Positions 39,319 to 48,241 are shown, counted from the first letter of the stretch. The stretch: DNA of 64,000 bases from Roseiarcus fermentans (GCF_003315135.1 NZ_QNRK01000032.1:20926-84925), one strand, 5' to 3'. The notes: generated by a model not told the origin, from the sequence alone. Program-made: numbers and translations.

Positions 39319-39537
39319 GTAACTCCCGACCCCGTCATTGCGAGGCGCAACCCCCGGGTCGAAGAGCCCGGAAGGACGAAGCGATCCACGACGCCGTTTG
39401 CGTCCGTTTTGCAAGGATTGCTCCGACTTCTGCTTGCAACGAAGCCCGAGGCACGACGGGACGATCCACGAGCCGCAACAGCAGCCAGGTGGCCTCTGGA
39501 TCGCAGCGCTTCGCTCGCGATGACGGCGTTCTTCTTC
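39319..39537. mobile_element. MITE-like element (copy 5), right end lost
   Basis: The left end GTAACTCCCGACCCCGTCAT followed by TGCGAGG is clear; the body continues to CGCTCGCGATGACGGCG at 39507-39525 but the matching right end is missing. GACCATTG before the left end and GTCCATTG at 39538-39545 could be a decayed target duplication. The remainder of the gap between Uma2 and the dehydrogenase gene has no gene. Confidence 0.55.
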
Positions 39538-39595
39538 GTCCATTGAGCGTGGTAGAAGGTCTGGCGCCGACGCTCCCCGGAGGACAACCACCCCC

Positions 39596-40858
39596 ATGCT
39601 CCACCTCTATGCCGGCCCCGTGTTCGACATGGCGCGGGAACAGTTCCACCTGATCGCCGACCACCTCGCGATCCCCGAGGCCGAGCGCGACCGGCTCCTG
39701 CTTCCCAAGCGCGCCATCGTCGTCTCCTGCCCGATCCACATGGACGACGGACGGACCCGGGTGTTCCCCGGCTACCGGGTCCAGCATCACCTGACCCTCG
39801 GGCCGGCCAAGGGCGGGACACGCTTCGCTCCCAACGTCGACATCGGCGAGATCGCGGCGCTCGCGATCTGGATGAGCTGGAAATGCGCGCTCGCCGATCT
39901 GCCCTACGGCGGCGCCAAGGGCGGGGTGACGGTCGATCCGCACACGCTGTCGATGCGCGAGCTGGAGGGGCTGTCGCGCCGCTACATGCAGGAGATGATC
40001 CCGTTCGTCGGCCCGCGCGTCGATGTCATGGCGCCAGACATGGGCACCAACGAGCAGGTGATGGCGTGGTTCATGGACACCTATTCCATGTACCAGGGGG
40101 TGACCGTGCCGGAGATCGTCACCGGCAAGCCGGTCGACACCGGCGGCACGCTCGGGCGGCGCGAGGCGACCGGCCACGGCGTCGCCTTCCTCGCCTTCCG
40201 CGCCATGGAGGCGCTGGAGATCGATCCGGTCGGCGCGACCGCGATCGTGCAGGGCTTCGGCAACGTTGGCGCGCACGCGGCGCTCGGCCTCGCCGCGCGC
40301 GGAGTCAAGATCGTCGGCGTGTGCGACCACACCGCCGCCTACTACGACCCGAAGGGCCTCGACGCGCGCGAGCTCGTCAGCCACGCCCAGCGGACCGGCG
40401 CGCTCGCCGGCTGGTCGACGGAGGCGGCGATCGACCCGCGCGCGGTGATGGAGCAGCCGTGCGACGTGCTCGCGCCGTGCGCGGTCGAGCGGGTGATCGA
40501 CGCCGACCTCGCCCGCGTTCTCCGCTGCCGGATCATCGCCGAAGGCGCCAACGGCCCGACCACTCCCGAGGCCGACAAGATTCTCGCCGAGCGCAACGAC
40601 GGGATCTTCGTCATCCCGGACATCCTGTGCAACGCCGGCGGCGTCATCGTCAGCTATTTCGAGTGGGTGCAGGACTTGCAGCAGTATTTCTGGTCGCGCG
40701 ACGAGGTGATGGACCGCCTCGAGCGGGCGCTCGACCGCAGCTGGGCGACGGTCGTGGCGCGCGCCAAACGCGACGGCGTGTCGAACCGCACGGCGGCCCA
40801 GGCGATCGGGGTCGAGCGGGTGATGAAGGCGAAACAGGCGCGGGGGCTGTTTCCGTGA
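39596..40858 (+). CDS. glutamate dehydrogenase (NAD(P)-dependent)
   Basis: 420 residues, hexameric small-type glutamate dehydrogenase. Substrate-domain signature PYGGAKGGVTVDP with the catalytic Lys; GYRVQHHLTLGPAKGG upstream; catalytic Asp in MAPDMGTNEQVM. Rossmann motif VQGFGNVGAHAA; IIAEGANGPTTPEAD near the end. It interconverts glutamate and 2-oxoglutarate plus ammonia. Cofactor preference cannot be settled by eye. GGAGGA precedes the ATG. The last bases overlap the acetyltransferase start (GTGA). Confidence 0.93.
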   Translation: MLHLYAGPVFDMAREQFHLIADHLAIPEAERDRLLLPKRAIVVSCPIHMDDGRTRVFPGYRVQHHLTLGPAKGGTRFAPNVDIGEIAALAIWMSWKCALADLPYGGAKGGVTVDPHTLSMRELEGLSRRYMQEMIPFVGPRVDVMAPDMGTNEQVMAWFMDTYSMYQGVTVPEIVTGKPVDTGGTLGRREATGHGVAFLAFRAMEALEIDPVGATAIVQGFGNVGAHAALGLAARGVKIVGVCDHTAAYYDPKGLDARELVSHAQRTGALAGWSTEAAIDPRAVMEQPCDVLAPCAVERVIDADLARVLRCRIIAEGANGPTTPEADKILAERNDGIFVIPDILCNAGGVIVSYFEWVQDLQQYFWSRDEVMDRLERALDRSWATVVARAKRDGVSNRTAAQAIGVERVMKAKQARGLFP

Positions 40859-41406
40859 CCGACGCAGACGTTTCGCGGCTCGACCTGGTCGTGCGCGACG
40901 CACATGGCGACGACATGCCGTCGGTGCAGCGCATCTATGCGCACTACGTTCTCGGCGCGCTCGCCACGTTCGAGGAAACGCCGCCGACGCTCGACGAGAT
41001 GATCGCGAGACGGCGAAAGTCGGTCGATTGCGGCTTGCCGTATCTCGTCGCCGAACAGAACGGCGAAACGCTCGGCTTCGCTTACGCCGCCCCTTACCAC
41101 GTGCGCCCGGCCTATCGGTTCGCGATCGAGGATTCGGTCTACGTCGCCGACGGCCTCGCCCGCCGCGGGGTCGGCGCCGCCATGCTCGGGGAACTGGTCG
41201 CCCGTTGCGAGCGCGGGCCGTGGCGGCAGATGGTCGCCATCGTCGGCGACAGCGCCAACGCGGGCTCGATCGGACTGCACCGGCGGTTCGGGTTCGAGCC
41301 TGTCGGCGTGTTGAGAGCGGTCGGGTTCAAGTTCGGCCGCTGGATCGACACGCCGATTCTGCAACGTCGGCTGGGGCCGGGCGACGCCTCGAATCCCGAC
41401 CTCTGA
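40855..41406 (+). CDS. GNAT N-acetyltransferase, phosphinothricin-acetyltransferase-like
   Basis: 183 residues of the Pat/Bar/YncA type. LVVRDAHGDDMPSVQRIYAH and ATFEETPPTLDEMIARR at the N-terminus, acetyl-CoA loop ARRGVGAAMLGELV, and NAGSIGLHRRFGFEPVGVL toward the C-terminus. It acetylates a small amine such as methionine sulfone/sulfoximine analogues. The GTG at 40855 overlaps the dehydrogenase stop codon, so it is co-translated with glutamate dehydrogenase; a link to glutamate analogues is a reasonable inference. Confidence 0.85.
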   Translation: MTDADVSRLDLVVRDAHGDDMPSVQRIYAHYVLGALATFEETPPTLDEMIARRRKSVDCGLPYLVAEQNGETLGFAYAAPYHVRPAYRFAIEDSVYVADGLARRGVGAAMLGELVARCERGPWRQMVAIVGDSANAGSIGLHRRFGFEPVGVLRAVGFKFGRWIDTPILQRRLGPGDASNPDL

Positions 41407-41552
41407 CCGCGTCGCCGTCCCGCGACCGCGTCGCCGCCGCTGTTGCGGGATACGCCACGACCGCCGTCGAGGCGCCGCCGCGTGTCTTTCGCTTCGCCCG
41501 CCCGCGCTGTCGGCGACGCGCCGGCTCGGCGGACCCATGAGAGAGTTTCGCG

Positions 41553-41771
41553 ATGGATGCGTTGACGCTGTTCGGCCTCTTCGCGGTTTCCGCCATGCTC
41601 GTCACCTACGCGCTCGAAGCCCGCAGCCACTGGTTCGTCCTGCTGTTCGCCTTATCGTGCGCGTTGGGCTCGGCCTATGGGTTCTTGCAGGGCGCGTGGC
41701 CCTTCGGCCTGGTCGAGGCGATCTGGTCGCTCGTCGCGCTCAGGCGGTGGCTGTCGGCGCGGATCTCCTGA
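41553..41771 (+). CDS. small conserved membrane protein
   Basis: 72 residues with two or three hydrophobic segments (LFGLFAVSAMLVTYALEARS; WFVLLFALSCALGSAYGFLQ) and a C-terminal WPFGLVEAIWSLVALRRWL motif. The pattern appears widely conserved in alphaproteobacteria with no assigned role. The start at 41553 follows a purine-rich GAGAG stretch. Confidence 0.75.
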   Translation: MDALTLFGLFAVSAMLVTYALEARSHWFVLLFALSCALGSAYGFLQGAWPFGLVEAIWSLVALRRWLSARIS

Positions 41772-41826
41772 TCGTTTCGTGAGCGCGGCCGGCGCGTTCG
41801 ACGAATCGCCCCGGAAAGGCGCGACC

Positions 41827-41888
41827 GCGCCAGAAGCCCGATCGCCGCCGCGTTGGCGAGGTCGATGAAGAAGGCCGAGACGAGCGGC
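41827..41888 (-). pseudogene. detached 3' end of a gltS gene
   Basis: 62 bases aligned with 42791-42852 of the intact gltS (offset 964 bases, same orientation). The last 51 are identical and there are three differences in the first 11. It encodes LVSAFFIDLANAAAIGLLAR; where the intact gene ends with its stop, this copy reads through (TCG). Both sides diverge immediately. The surrounding region (41772-42050) contains nothing else recognisable. Confidence 0.75.
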
Positions 41889-42050
41889 TTCGTGGAGCGG
41901 AACGGACGGGACCGCCATTCGCGGGCGAAGCATCTCCCGACCTTCTCCCACCCGCGCACGCGCGTTGCTGCGCCTGCGCGGGCGGATGTTCGGAAAGGGC
42001 GGGCGTTTCGCCGTCCTTCCCGGCAAGTTTGGTTTAACCCGCAAATCGTC

Positions 42051-42530
42051 TTAGGCGGTCTGGGTCGCCGAACGGCGGCTGCGATGACCGGCGAAAGCGA
42101 GACCGGCGAAGCCGAGACCCAACATCGCCCAGGTCGAGAGCTCCGGGGCGGGCGCCGCAAGGGTGAAGCTGCCGAAGTAGTCGGACGGCCCGCTGTACGG
42201 CGAGGCGGTATAGTAAGAAGGCAGGAAGTTGTAGATGTTCCAGGCGTTTCCGTCGTTCGTGTCGAAGGAGAGTCCATTGCCGTCCAGATAGGGCTGGTTC
42301 GGATAGGAGATCGTATTGCTCGGTTGCCCCCAGGAACCCAGGCCGGTGACGATTGCGCCGTTGAACGTCCCTGTGATGGCGGTGACGTCGCCGGAGGAGT
42401 CGGCGGTCAGCGTGCCCGACCCGGAATACGACGCGCCGGCATAGCTCCAATCCAAAAGCGTCGCGCCGGCCGGCGCGGAAGCCGTCAGGGCAGCCGCCAG
42501 GCAGCCGGCGGCTAAGAGTTGCATTCTCAT
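42051..42530 (-). CDS. PEP-CTERM-type secreted protein
   Basis: 159 residues. Signal peptide (MRMQLLAAGCLAAALTASAP AGA), a Gly/Ser/Tyr-rich beta-type middle part, and a C-terminal sorting tag: PELSTWAMLGLGFAGLAFAG then HRSRR. The tag (P-E-x-S-T-W, hydrophobic helix, basic end) is that recognised by exosortases, so the protein is probably exported and anchored or released at the surface. The start at 42530 is fixed by GGGGG six bases upstream. No exosortase gene is in this window. It lies between intact gltS and the gltS fragment. Confidence 0.75.
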   Translation of the reverse strand: MRMQLLAAGCLAAALTASAPAGATLLDWSYAGASYSGSGTLTADSSGDVTAITGTFNGAIVTGLGSWGQPSNTISYPNQPYLDGNGLSFDTNDGNAWNIYNFLPSYYTASPYSGPSDYFGSFTLAAPAPELSTWAMLGLGFAGLAFAGHRSRRSATQTA

Positions 42531-42785
42531 GTTTTGCCCCCATGACAAGTTGCAACAGTGTTACAATGTCAATATGCGGAAGCCATCAGCGATGTCAAGA
42601 ACAATCGGCGGAGATCCTGGTTTACCTAAGGTCATTCATCTGACCGCGATCGCTCGCGACGGGAACGTAATCTTCCGTTCCCGGGCCGCTATGGCGTCGA
42701 TAGCCCGCCGTTGCTTTGCGTCGGTCTTGACGCGGCGCTGCTGGAGCGGCCTCGTGGCCGGGTCGATCCAGGCGCGGGCCGCCTC

Positions 42786-43985
42786 CTACCGCACCAGAAA
42801 GCCGATCGCCGCCGCGTTGGCGAGGTCGATGAAGAAGGCCGAGACGAGCGGCAAGATGATGAAGGCCATCGGCGCCTGCCCATGCGCCTTGGTGACCGAG
42901 GTCATGTTGGCGATCGCGGTCGGGGTGGCGCCGAGGGTCACGCCGACGAACCCCGCGGTCAGCACCGCGGCGTCGTAGTTGCGGCCCATCGCCGGGAACA
43001 CGGCGAAGGCTGCGAACAGCACGGACGCCAGCGTCTGAAGCGCCAGCACCACGATCAGCGTCGGCCCGAGTTCCGCCACCGACCAGAGCTGCATGCTCAT
43101 CAGCGACATGGCGAGAAAGACGTTGAGCGAGAAATCGGACACGAGCGCGAGCGAGCGGCTGCGCGCCGGCCAGGGCAGGGAGGCGCCGAGACGCGGAACG
43201 AAGTTGGTCAGCACGATCGCCGTCAAGAGGCAGCAGACGAACGGCGGCAGCTTGAGGCCGAGGTCGAGCAGCCCCTGCTGCAGGGCGAGGCCGATCAGGA
43301 TCGCGACGCTGAGCACGAGCAGCGTCCGCATCAGCGCGACATGGTCGATGTCGTCGCGGGGCGCCTCGTCGTCGCTCAGGCCGAGCACCGGCGCTGCGTT
43401 ACGCGGGCCGGCGAGGCCGTGCCGCGCGATCAGGAATTTGGCCACCGGGCCGCCGACGAGGCTCGCGGCGACGAGGCCCAGGGTCGCCGAGGCGACCCCG
43501 ATCTCCATGGCGTGCTGCAGGCCGAAGCGCTGCTCGATCATCGGCGCCCAGGCGATGGTCGTGCCGTGGCCGCCGATCAGGGCGGCCGAGCCGATCAGCG
43601 CCGCCACGCCGTGCGGCAGGCCGAGGGCCGCCGCGCCGCCCGCCGCGATCAGGTTCTGGATGATCAGAAAGGCGAGCGTCAGCCCGAGCAGGGTCACGAG
43701 CGGTCGGCCGCCGGCCACGAGGTCGTCGAAGCGGGCGTTGAGCCCGATCCCGGTGAAGAAGAACAGCAGCAGCGTGTCGCGGGCGTCGAGGTCGAAGACG
43801 ATTCGCAAGCCGAGCGCGTCGTGGGCGACGAGGGTCGCGAGCGAGGCGACCAGTCCGCCGGTCACCGCCTCCGGAATGTTCCAGCGGCCGAGCGGCGTGA
43901 TCAGCCGGTTGAGCCCGACGCCGACAAAGAACACGACGATCGCGAGCGTGAAGGTTTCGAGCGCTGGCGTTTCGAGGGTCGTCAT
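42786..43985 (-). CDS. gltS: sodium/glutamate symporter GltS (copy 2)
   Basis: 399 residues, closely related to the copy at 29.7 kb. Signatures SAALIGGHGTTIAWAPMI and TAGFVGVTLGATPTAIANM in the two repeats, with about ten helices. It imports glutamate with Na+. A longer in-frame start at 44159 is rejected because the extra 58 residues are non-hydrophobic and cross the intergenic region. It is divergent from an AraC regulator that may control it. Confidence 0.92.
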   Translation of the reverse strand: MTTLETPALETFTLAIVVFFVGVGLNRLITPLGRWNIPEAVTGGLVASLATLVAHDALGLRIVFDLDARDTLLLFFFTGIGLNARFDDLVAGGRPLVTLLGLTLAFLIIQNLIAAGGAAALGLPHGVAALIGSAALIGGHGTTIAWAPMIEQRFGLQHAMEIGVASATLGLVAASLVGGPVAKFLIARHGLAGPRNAAPVLGLSDDEAPRDDIDHVALMRTLLVLSVAILIGLALQQGLLDLGLKLPPFVCCLLTAIVLTNFVPRLGASLPWPARSRSLALVSDFSLNVFLAMSLMSMQLWSVAELGPTLIVVLALQTLASVLFAAFAVFPAMGRNYDAAVLTAGFVGVTLGATPTAIANMTSVTKAHGQAPMAFIILPLVSAFFIDLANAAAIGFLVR

Positions 43986-44098
43986 GGAGGCTCCGGGCGT
44001 CGAGGCGCGGTCTCGCCAGGCAAGGACAAGACCAAGTTTCGCCCAGGCCTGCAAGCCGTCCGCGCGCGCCGCCCCGGCAAAACGGCCGCAACACGGGG

Positions 44099-44111
44099 AT
44101 TGTCCGACAAT
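44099..44111. promoter_or_regulatory. inverted repeat between gltS and the AraC gene
   Basis: ATTGTC-C-GACAAT, a perfect six-base inverted repeat with a one-base centre, 114 bases upstream of gltS and 66 bases upstream of the regulator start. A candidate operator for either gene. Confidence 0.35.
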
Positions 44112-44176
44112 CGAGGGAGTGAATTGGCGCACACATTGGGCTATCAACGGTGCTGTCACATGTTCACGAGTGCAGG

Positions 44177-45250
44177 ATGCGAAGAGGCGGGCCGCCGATC
44201 ACGACCGGAGTCCTGGTCAGCGGCGTGATCGCGGCGTTGCGGGGGCGCGCCATCGACCCGGCGCCGCTCGTCGAGCGGGCCGGCCTCACCGGCGTCGATC
44301 CGGCCAGGGCCAGCGCCGACGCGCTTCCCGGCGCCGAATCCATGCTGGCCGAACTCGCAGCCGACGCGGCCGGGGACCCGATCTTCGGTCTCCGGCTCGC
44401 CGAGGCCGTCGATCCCCGCGACCTCGGGCTGCTCTATTTCCTGGTCCGGGCGGCGCCGACGCTTCGGGACGCGCTGAGCCTGTTCGAGCGATTTCTCCCG
44501 GCGGCCAACAGCGGCGTCGAAGCCGACGTGACGGCCTCTGCGGGCGGCGGCGCGATCGTCGATTTTCGCTTCCTCGGCGCGCCGCGCGCCCGCCTGAAGC
44601 ACACCGTCGAATATCATCTGGCGATGGCGGTGCGCGTGTGCCGTTCGATCGCCGCCGGGCCCGTCAACCCGACGCGCGTGACCTTCGCGCACCCCCGCCT
44701 CGAATCGATCGACGCCGTTGAACAGTATTTCGGCTGTCCGGCGGATTTCGACGCCGGCTCGGACCGCATCGTCCTTGCCCGCAGCGCGCTGGATCTGTCG
44801 CTGATCGCCGCCGATCCCCGTCTGTTGCAGGTCCTGAGCGGCATCGCCGAGGACGCCGCCGCGTGGTCCGCGCCGTCGCGGCCGACCGTGCGGAGGGCGG
44901 TCGGGGCTGCGCTTCGCCGCTTGCTTCCGGCCGGCGAGGCGAAAGTCGAAAGCGTCGCCGGCGCGCTCGGCATGACGGCGCGAACGCTCTCCCGGCGGCT
45001 CGAGCAGGAGGGAACCAGCTACTCCCGCGTGCTCGAGGGCCTGCGCACCGAACTCGCGCTCCAGTACCTGAGCGACGGCAGCTTCGGCGAGCGCAGCCTC
45101 GACCAGATCGCCTCGGCGCTGGGCTACCACGACATCGCGGCGTTCAGCCGCGCGTTCCGGCGCTGGACCGGCCACGCCCCGAGCGTCGTGCGCGACAATC
45201 CGGGTCTCGCGCGCGGGATCGTCGAGGCGGGCGAACGGGGACGGACATGA
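44177..45250 (+). CDS. AraC-family transcriptional regulator (OruR/ArgR-like architecture)
   Basis: About 357 residues. The N-terminal ligand-binding region is of the arabinose-binding-like type used by OruR/Orf6-class regulators (VERAGLTGVDPARASADALP; DLGLLYFLVRAAPTLRDALS). The C-terminal double helix-turn-helix carries VESVAGALGMTARTLSRRLE and LDQIASALGYHDIAAFSRAF then RRWTGHAP. It is divergent from gltS copy 2; control of glutamate or amino-acid uptake is suggested by position only. An alternative start is 44150. Confidence 0.85.
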   Translation: MRRGGPPITTGVLVSGVIAALRGRAIDPAPLVERAGLTGVDPARASADALPGAESMLAELAADAAGDPIFGLRLAEAVDPRDLGLLYFLVRAAPTLRDALSLFERFLPAANSGVEADVTASAGGGAIVDFRFLGAPRARLKHTVEYHLAMAVRVCRSIAAGPVNPTRVTFAHPRLESIDAVEQYFGCPADFDAGSDRIVLARSALDLSLIAADPRLLQVLSGIAEDAAAWSAPSRPTVRRAVGAALRRLLPAGEAKVESVAGALGMTARTLSRRLEQEGTSYSRVLEGLRTELALQYLSDGSFGERSLDQIASALGYHDIAAFSRAFRRWTGHAPSVVRDNPGLARGIVEAGERGRT

Positions 45251-45826
45251 CGCCGCTCGCCCGACGCCGGGCCAGGTCGAGCGCGTTCGTCAAACGAGTC
45301 CGGCAGGACGCCCATGATCAACCGTGGCCATTCGGCGACGAGCCCGCGCAGCAAACCGGCAGGAAGATACAGGGATGAGTCCCGCCACAGCCAGAGTTGT
45401 CCTTGGCGAACAGATCGTCCTGGGCCGACGCCGAGTTCTTTTCAGCGCATCGTGGCCGTTGCGCCGGTGAATGCGGAGGACGAGGACGGGTCTGAACGTC
45501 GAAGCTCGGCGCGCGACGATCCTCACGAACAAGGATGTCAAATCGATGACCCTGTCCATTGCGGTATACGATGTGGCGATATGTCACATATGCGGCGCCG
45601 ATACTCGACTCTAGTGTAACCAGGCTGCAGAACTGCAGATATCAAGAAAATTCGGATTTTCGGGCTGCGGCGAACGGGTCGGCAGCTCTCTTTTTTTGCG
45701 TGCGTTGGCGACGCGCGAGGCATTGCGTCAGGATGGACATCCCATCGTCGAGAGCAAACTGGCGCCCGGTGAAGGACCCGCCGGCCTCACTGTCTGGCAA
45801 ACGCCCCGGCGCGAACCATCACCGGA
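45251..45826. other. intergenic region with lower GC, no gene recognised
   Basis: 576 bases. The central part is AT-richer and contains TGTGGCGATATGTCACA at about 45570-45586, an imperfect inverted repeat of the CRP/FNR general form, but it is not positioned in front of a gene. No open frame with family similarity. Confidence 0.4.
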
Positions 45827-46585
45827 TCAATTGCTGCCGACCGCCGGCCGGCTCACCACGCCGACGATCGGGCCGATCGGCAGCAATTCGTCGTCGCGCC
45901 TGAGCTCGGGCGCGTAGAGCGACGACAGCGAGCCGTCGAGGAACAGCGCGTCGCGGGCGCCGAGCCCGTCGCGGAACAGGCGGGCGAAGACGTCGAAGGT
46001 CACCGGCGCGTCGGCGATGGCGAATGTCACCTGGCCGTGGTCGTCGACGCCGACGCCGTTGCGGATCTTCGCCGAGGTGCCGTCGGGGCGAATTTTCGGG
46101 TGGATGCGTCCATCGATCACCAGCATCGGGCCCGACTGGGTGGCGTAGCGCGCCGGCGGCCGGTCGGCGAGATAGCGGCCGGTTTCGGCGACGCCGGCGA
46201 CGCCGTCGCCGATCCAGAACACCCCGTTCGGCTTCATCCGGAAATTGGAGGCCCCGCCGTCGCGCGTGTCGACGCCGCGCAGCCGCCGCCCGTTCTCGAT
46301 ATAGAGCCCGACCGGCGACTGGTCTTCCCGGAACATGCCGGCGTTCATCGCGAAGACGAGGCGTTCGCCGCGCTTTTGCAGGGCGTCGGCGAGCGCGCCG
46401 AGCGACCCGAACGGCCTGTCGTCGCCGCCCTTCCAGAACAGACGGATGTCGTCGCGGCGCGGATCGAAGGCGCAGACGGTGAAGGACGCGCCGTCGAACG
46501 CTCTCGGCGCGCAGGCCGCAGTCGCCGGGAAGGGGGCGGCCAGTCCGACCAGGACAAGCCAGGCGGCGATACCGCTGCGCCGCAT
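45827..46585 (-). CDS. exported phosphodiester glycosidase family protein (DUF2233/NAGPA-like)
   Basis: 252 residues. Signal peptide (RRSGIAAWLVLVGLAAPFPA TAA) followed by the family core: RLVFAMNAGMFREDQSPVGL, GGASNFRMKPNGVFWIGDGV, GPMLVIDGRIHPKIRPDG, RNGVGVDDHGQVTFAIAD and DALFLDGSLSSLYAPEL. The group is related to the human uncovering enzyme and removes sugars from phosphodiesters. It is probably periplasmic. The extended frame to 47044 is spurious. Confidence 0.85.
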   Translation of the reverse strand: MRRSGIAAWLVLVGLAAPFPATAACAPRAFDGASFTVCAFDPRRDDIRLFWKGGDDRPFGSLGALADALQKRGERLVFAMNAGMFREDQSPVGLYIENGRRLRGVDTRDGGASNFRMKPNGVFWIGDGVAGVAETGRYLADRPPARYATQSGPMLVIDGRIHPKIRPDGTSAKIRNGVGVDDHGQVTFAIADAPVTFDVFARLFRDGLGARDALFLDGSLSSLYAPELRRDDELLPIGPIVGVVSRPAVGSN

Positions 46586-46770
46586 CGCGCTCTCCGAAAT
46601 CAGGGATCCTCGCCGGCGTCGGTCGCCGCGGCGCGTCGACTCACGGCGCGCGCCGCGACCATAAACGTCTCCGCTTCGTCGCGCCATGGCGGGCGGCGCG
46701 GCCGGGAGGAGGTCGAAGACGAGGGCGGCCGCCCTGCGCTGGGGGCCGTCCCACGCCGGGCCCGCCGGCT

Positions 46771-47298
46771 TCACACGATCGAGATCGCCGGGCGGCGCGA
46801 GCGACGGCGGGCGAAGGCGAGCGTGGCGACGCCGAGGCCCAGCATCCCCCAGGTGGACGGTTCGGGCGCGGCGATTGTCAGCGTCCCGAAGGTCTCGCCT
46901 GTATACGTCTGAACCGCCGCGTAAGTTCCGTCGTTGAAGGTGGCCCGGCCGGCGCTGACGCTGAACAGGTCGGTCGACGCGCCGCCCGCGTTGGTGACGA
47001 AATGCAGGTCCTGCAGGCCGCCGAAGTAACTCTCGAGCTCCCACGGACCGTATGCCCAGGGGTCGGTGACCTGCTGCACGACACTGGCGTTGTATTGATT
47101 GGGATTGCCTGGCTGGATGGCGATCATCGTGAAATTGGAGGCCACGGAAACCGTTCTGTCCGATTGCCAGTTTTCGGACGTCAGGCTGCTTCCCGGCGCA
47201 GCGACAAAAGAAAAGTCGATCATCGCGTGAGCGTGAGATCCGGCGACCATCGCAACCGCCAGCGTCGTCACTCCTAAGATCTTGATAAATTTATTCAT
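46771..47298 (-). CDS. PEP-CTERM sorting domain protein
   Basis: 175 residues. Signal peptide MNKFIKILGVTTLAVAMVAG followed by SHAHA; a beta-rich middle with many Asn/Thr/Ser; C-terminal PEPSTWGMLGLGVATLAFAR then RRSRRPAISIV. It is presumably exported and processed by an exosortase encoded elsewhere. GGAGCA precedes the ATG at 47298. The 3' end of the gene is very similar at DNA level to that of the next PEP-CTERM gene, showing common descent of the tag. Confidence 0.8.
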   Translation of the reverse strand: MNKFIKILGVTTLAVAMVAGSHAHAMIDFSFVAAPGSSLTSENWQSDRTVSVASNFTMIAIQPGNPNQYNASVVQQVTDPWAYGPWELESYFGGLQDLHFVTNAGGASTDLFSVSAGRATFNDGTYAAVQTYTGETFGTLTIAAPEPSTWGMLGLGVATLAFARRRSRRPAISIV

Positions 47299-47524
47299 TG
47301 TCTGCTCCGAGCCGAATGCTTTTCGGCGCCCGATACGGTCGCGCCCGACGCCCGGACAAGCGTCACTGCTCGTGTAATTGACCTGCACGTGCGTCAGTCA
47401 AGGATGACCATTGGGAAATGCCGACGCCTCGAAAGCCGCCGGCGTCGCAGCCATTCCCGGTCGCCATGGTCCTGCCGCCGGCCCGGCGGAACGGGCCGGC
47501 CTTGTCATGGCGAGCCTCGCCCGC

Positions 47525-48241
47525 CTACACGATCGAGATCGTCGAGCGGCGCGAACTGCGGCCGGCGAAGGCGAGCGCGGCGATGCCGAGGCCCAGCATT
47601 CCCCAGGTCGACGGCTCGGGAATCGCGGCGCTGAGCGCGATGTCGGCGAGGCCGAAATCGTTGCCCTTGGCCGACACGGCGCTGTCCTGGACGCTCAGGA
47701 TGACGTTCGACGGCGAGCCCACCGTGATGGTCGCGTCGAGCGCATGCCAATCGCCGACGGCCCCGGTGGTCGCGGCGCCGATCTGGATACCGTTGGCGTA
47801 GACGTGCAGCGACGCCGGATTGCCGGGGGAGAGGCTCGCGACTTCGGCGGAAAAATCGTAATTCATGCCGGGCGCGAGCGTCACGGTCTGCTCCCAGACG
47901 GTGTAGGAGGTCATCGAGGTCGGCCGCTTCGCGGCGCCGTTGACGATCATGTAATTGCCCGACCCGTGCGGCGCGGGAATGTCGGCCCAGAGGCTGGAAA
48001 AGAGACTGGCGTTCGCGCCGACGCCGTAGGTGAACGGGTTGTTGATGGTGACGTCGGGGGGGACGCCCGGGGCCGTCCAGGGGCTCGCCGGCTGCCCCAC
48101 GTAGATGTAGTCGCTCGTGAAGCCGGCGGCGCCGGCCGAGAAGTCGCCGTTGACCACCAGATTGGCGCCCGCGTGGGCCTGCGAGACGAGCGCGATCATC
48201 GCAGCCGCCGTCGCGGCCGCCGACACATGTCCTAGACGCAT
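47525..48241 (-). CDS. PEP-CTERM sorting domain protein
   Basis: 238 residues. Signal peptide (LGHVSAAATAAAMIALVSQA HA), then ANLVVNGDFSAGAAGFTSDY and a carbohydrate-binding-like beta sandwich pattern (WEQTVTLAPGMNYDFSAEVA; NVILSVQDSAVSAKGNDFGL), then PEPSTWGMLGLGIAALAFAG and RSSRRSTISIV. The NGDFS opening and DFGLADI near the end are typical of DUF642/CBM-like secreted PEP-CTERM proteins. The start is at 48241. Confidence 0.82.
   Translation of the reverse strand: MRLGHVSAAATAAAMIALVSQAHAGANLVVNGDFSAGAAGFTSDYIYVGQPASPWTAPGVPPDVTINNPFTYGVGANASLFSSLWADIPAPHGSGNYMIVNGAAKRPTSMTSYTVWEQTVTLAPGMNYDFSAEVASLSPGNPASLHVYANGIQIGAATTGAVGDWHALDATITVGSPSNVILSVQDSAVSAKGNDFGLADIALSAAIPEPSTWGMLGLGIAALAFAGRSSRRSTISIV

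Noticed and set aside
45570..45586. TGTGGCGATATGTCACA as a CRP/FNR site
   Set aside because: It has the general symmetry, but no gene begins within a regulatory distance on either strand.
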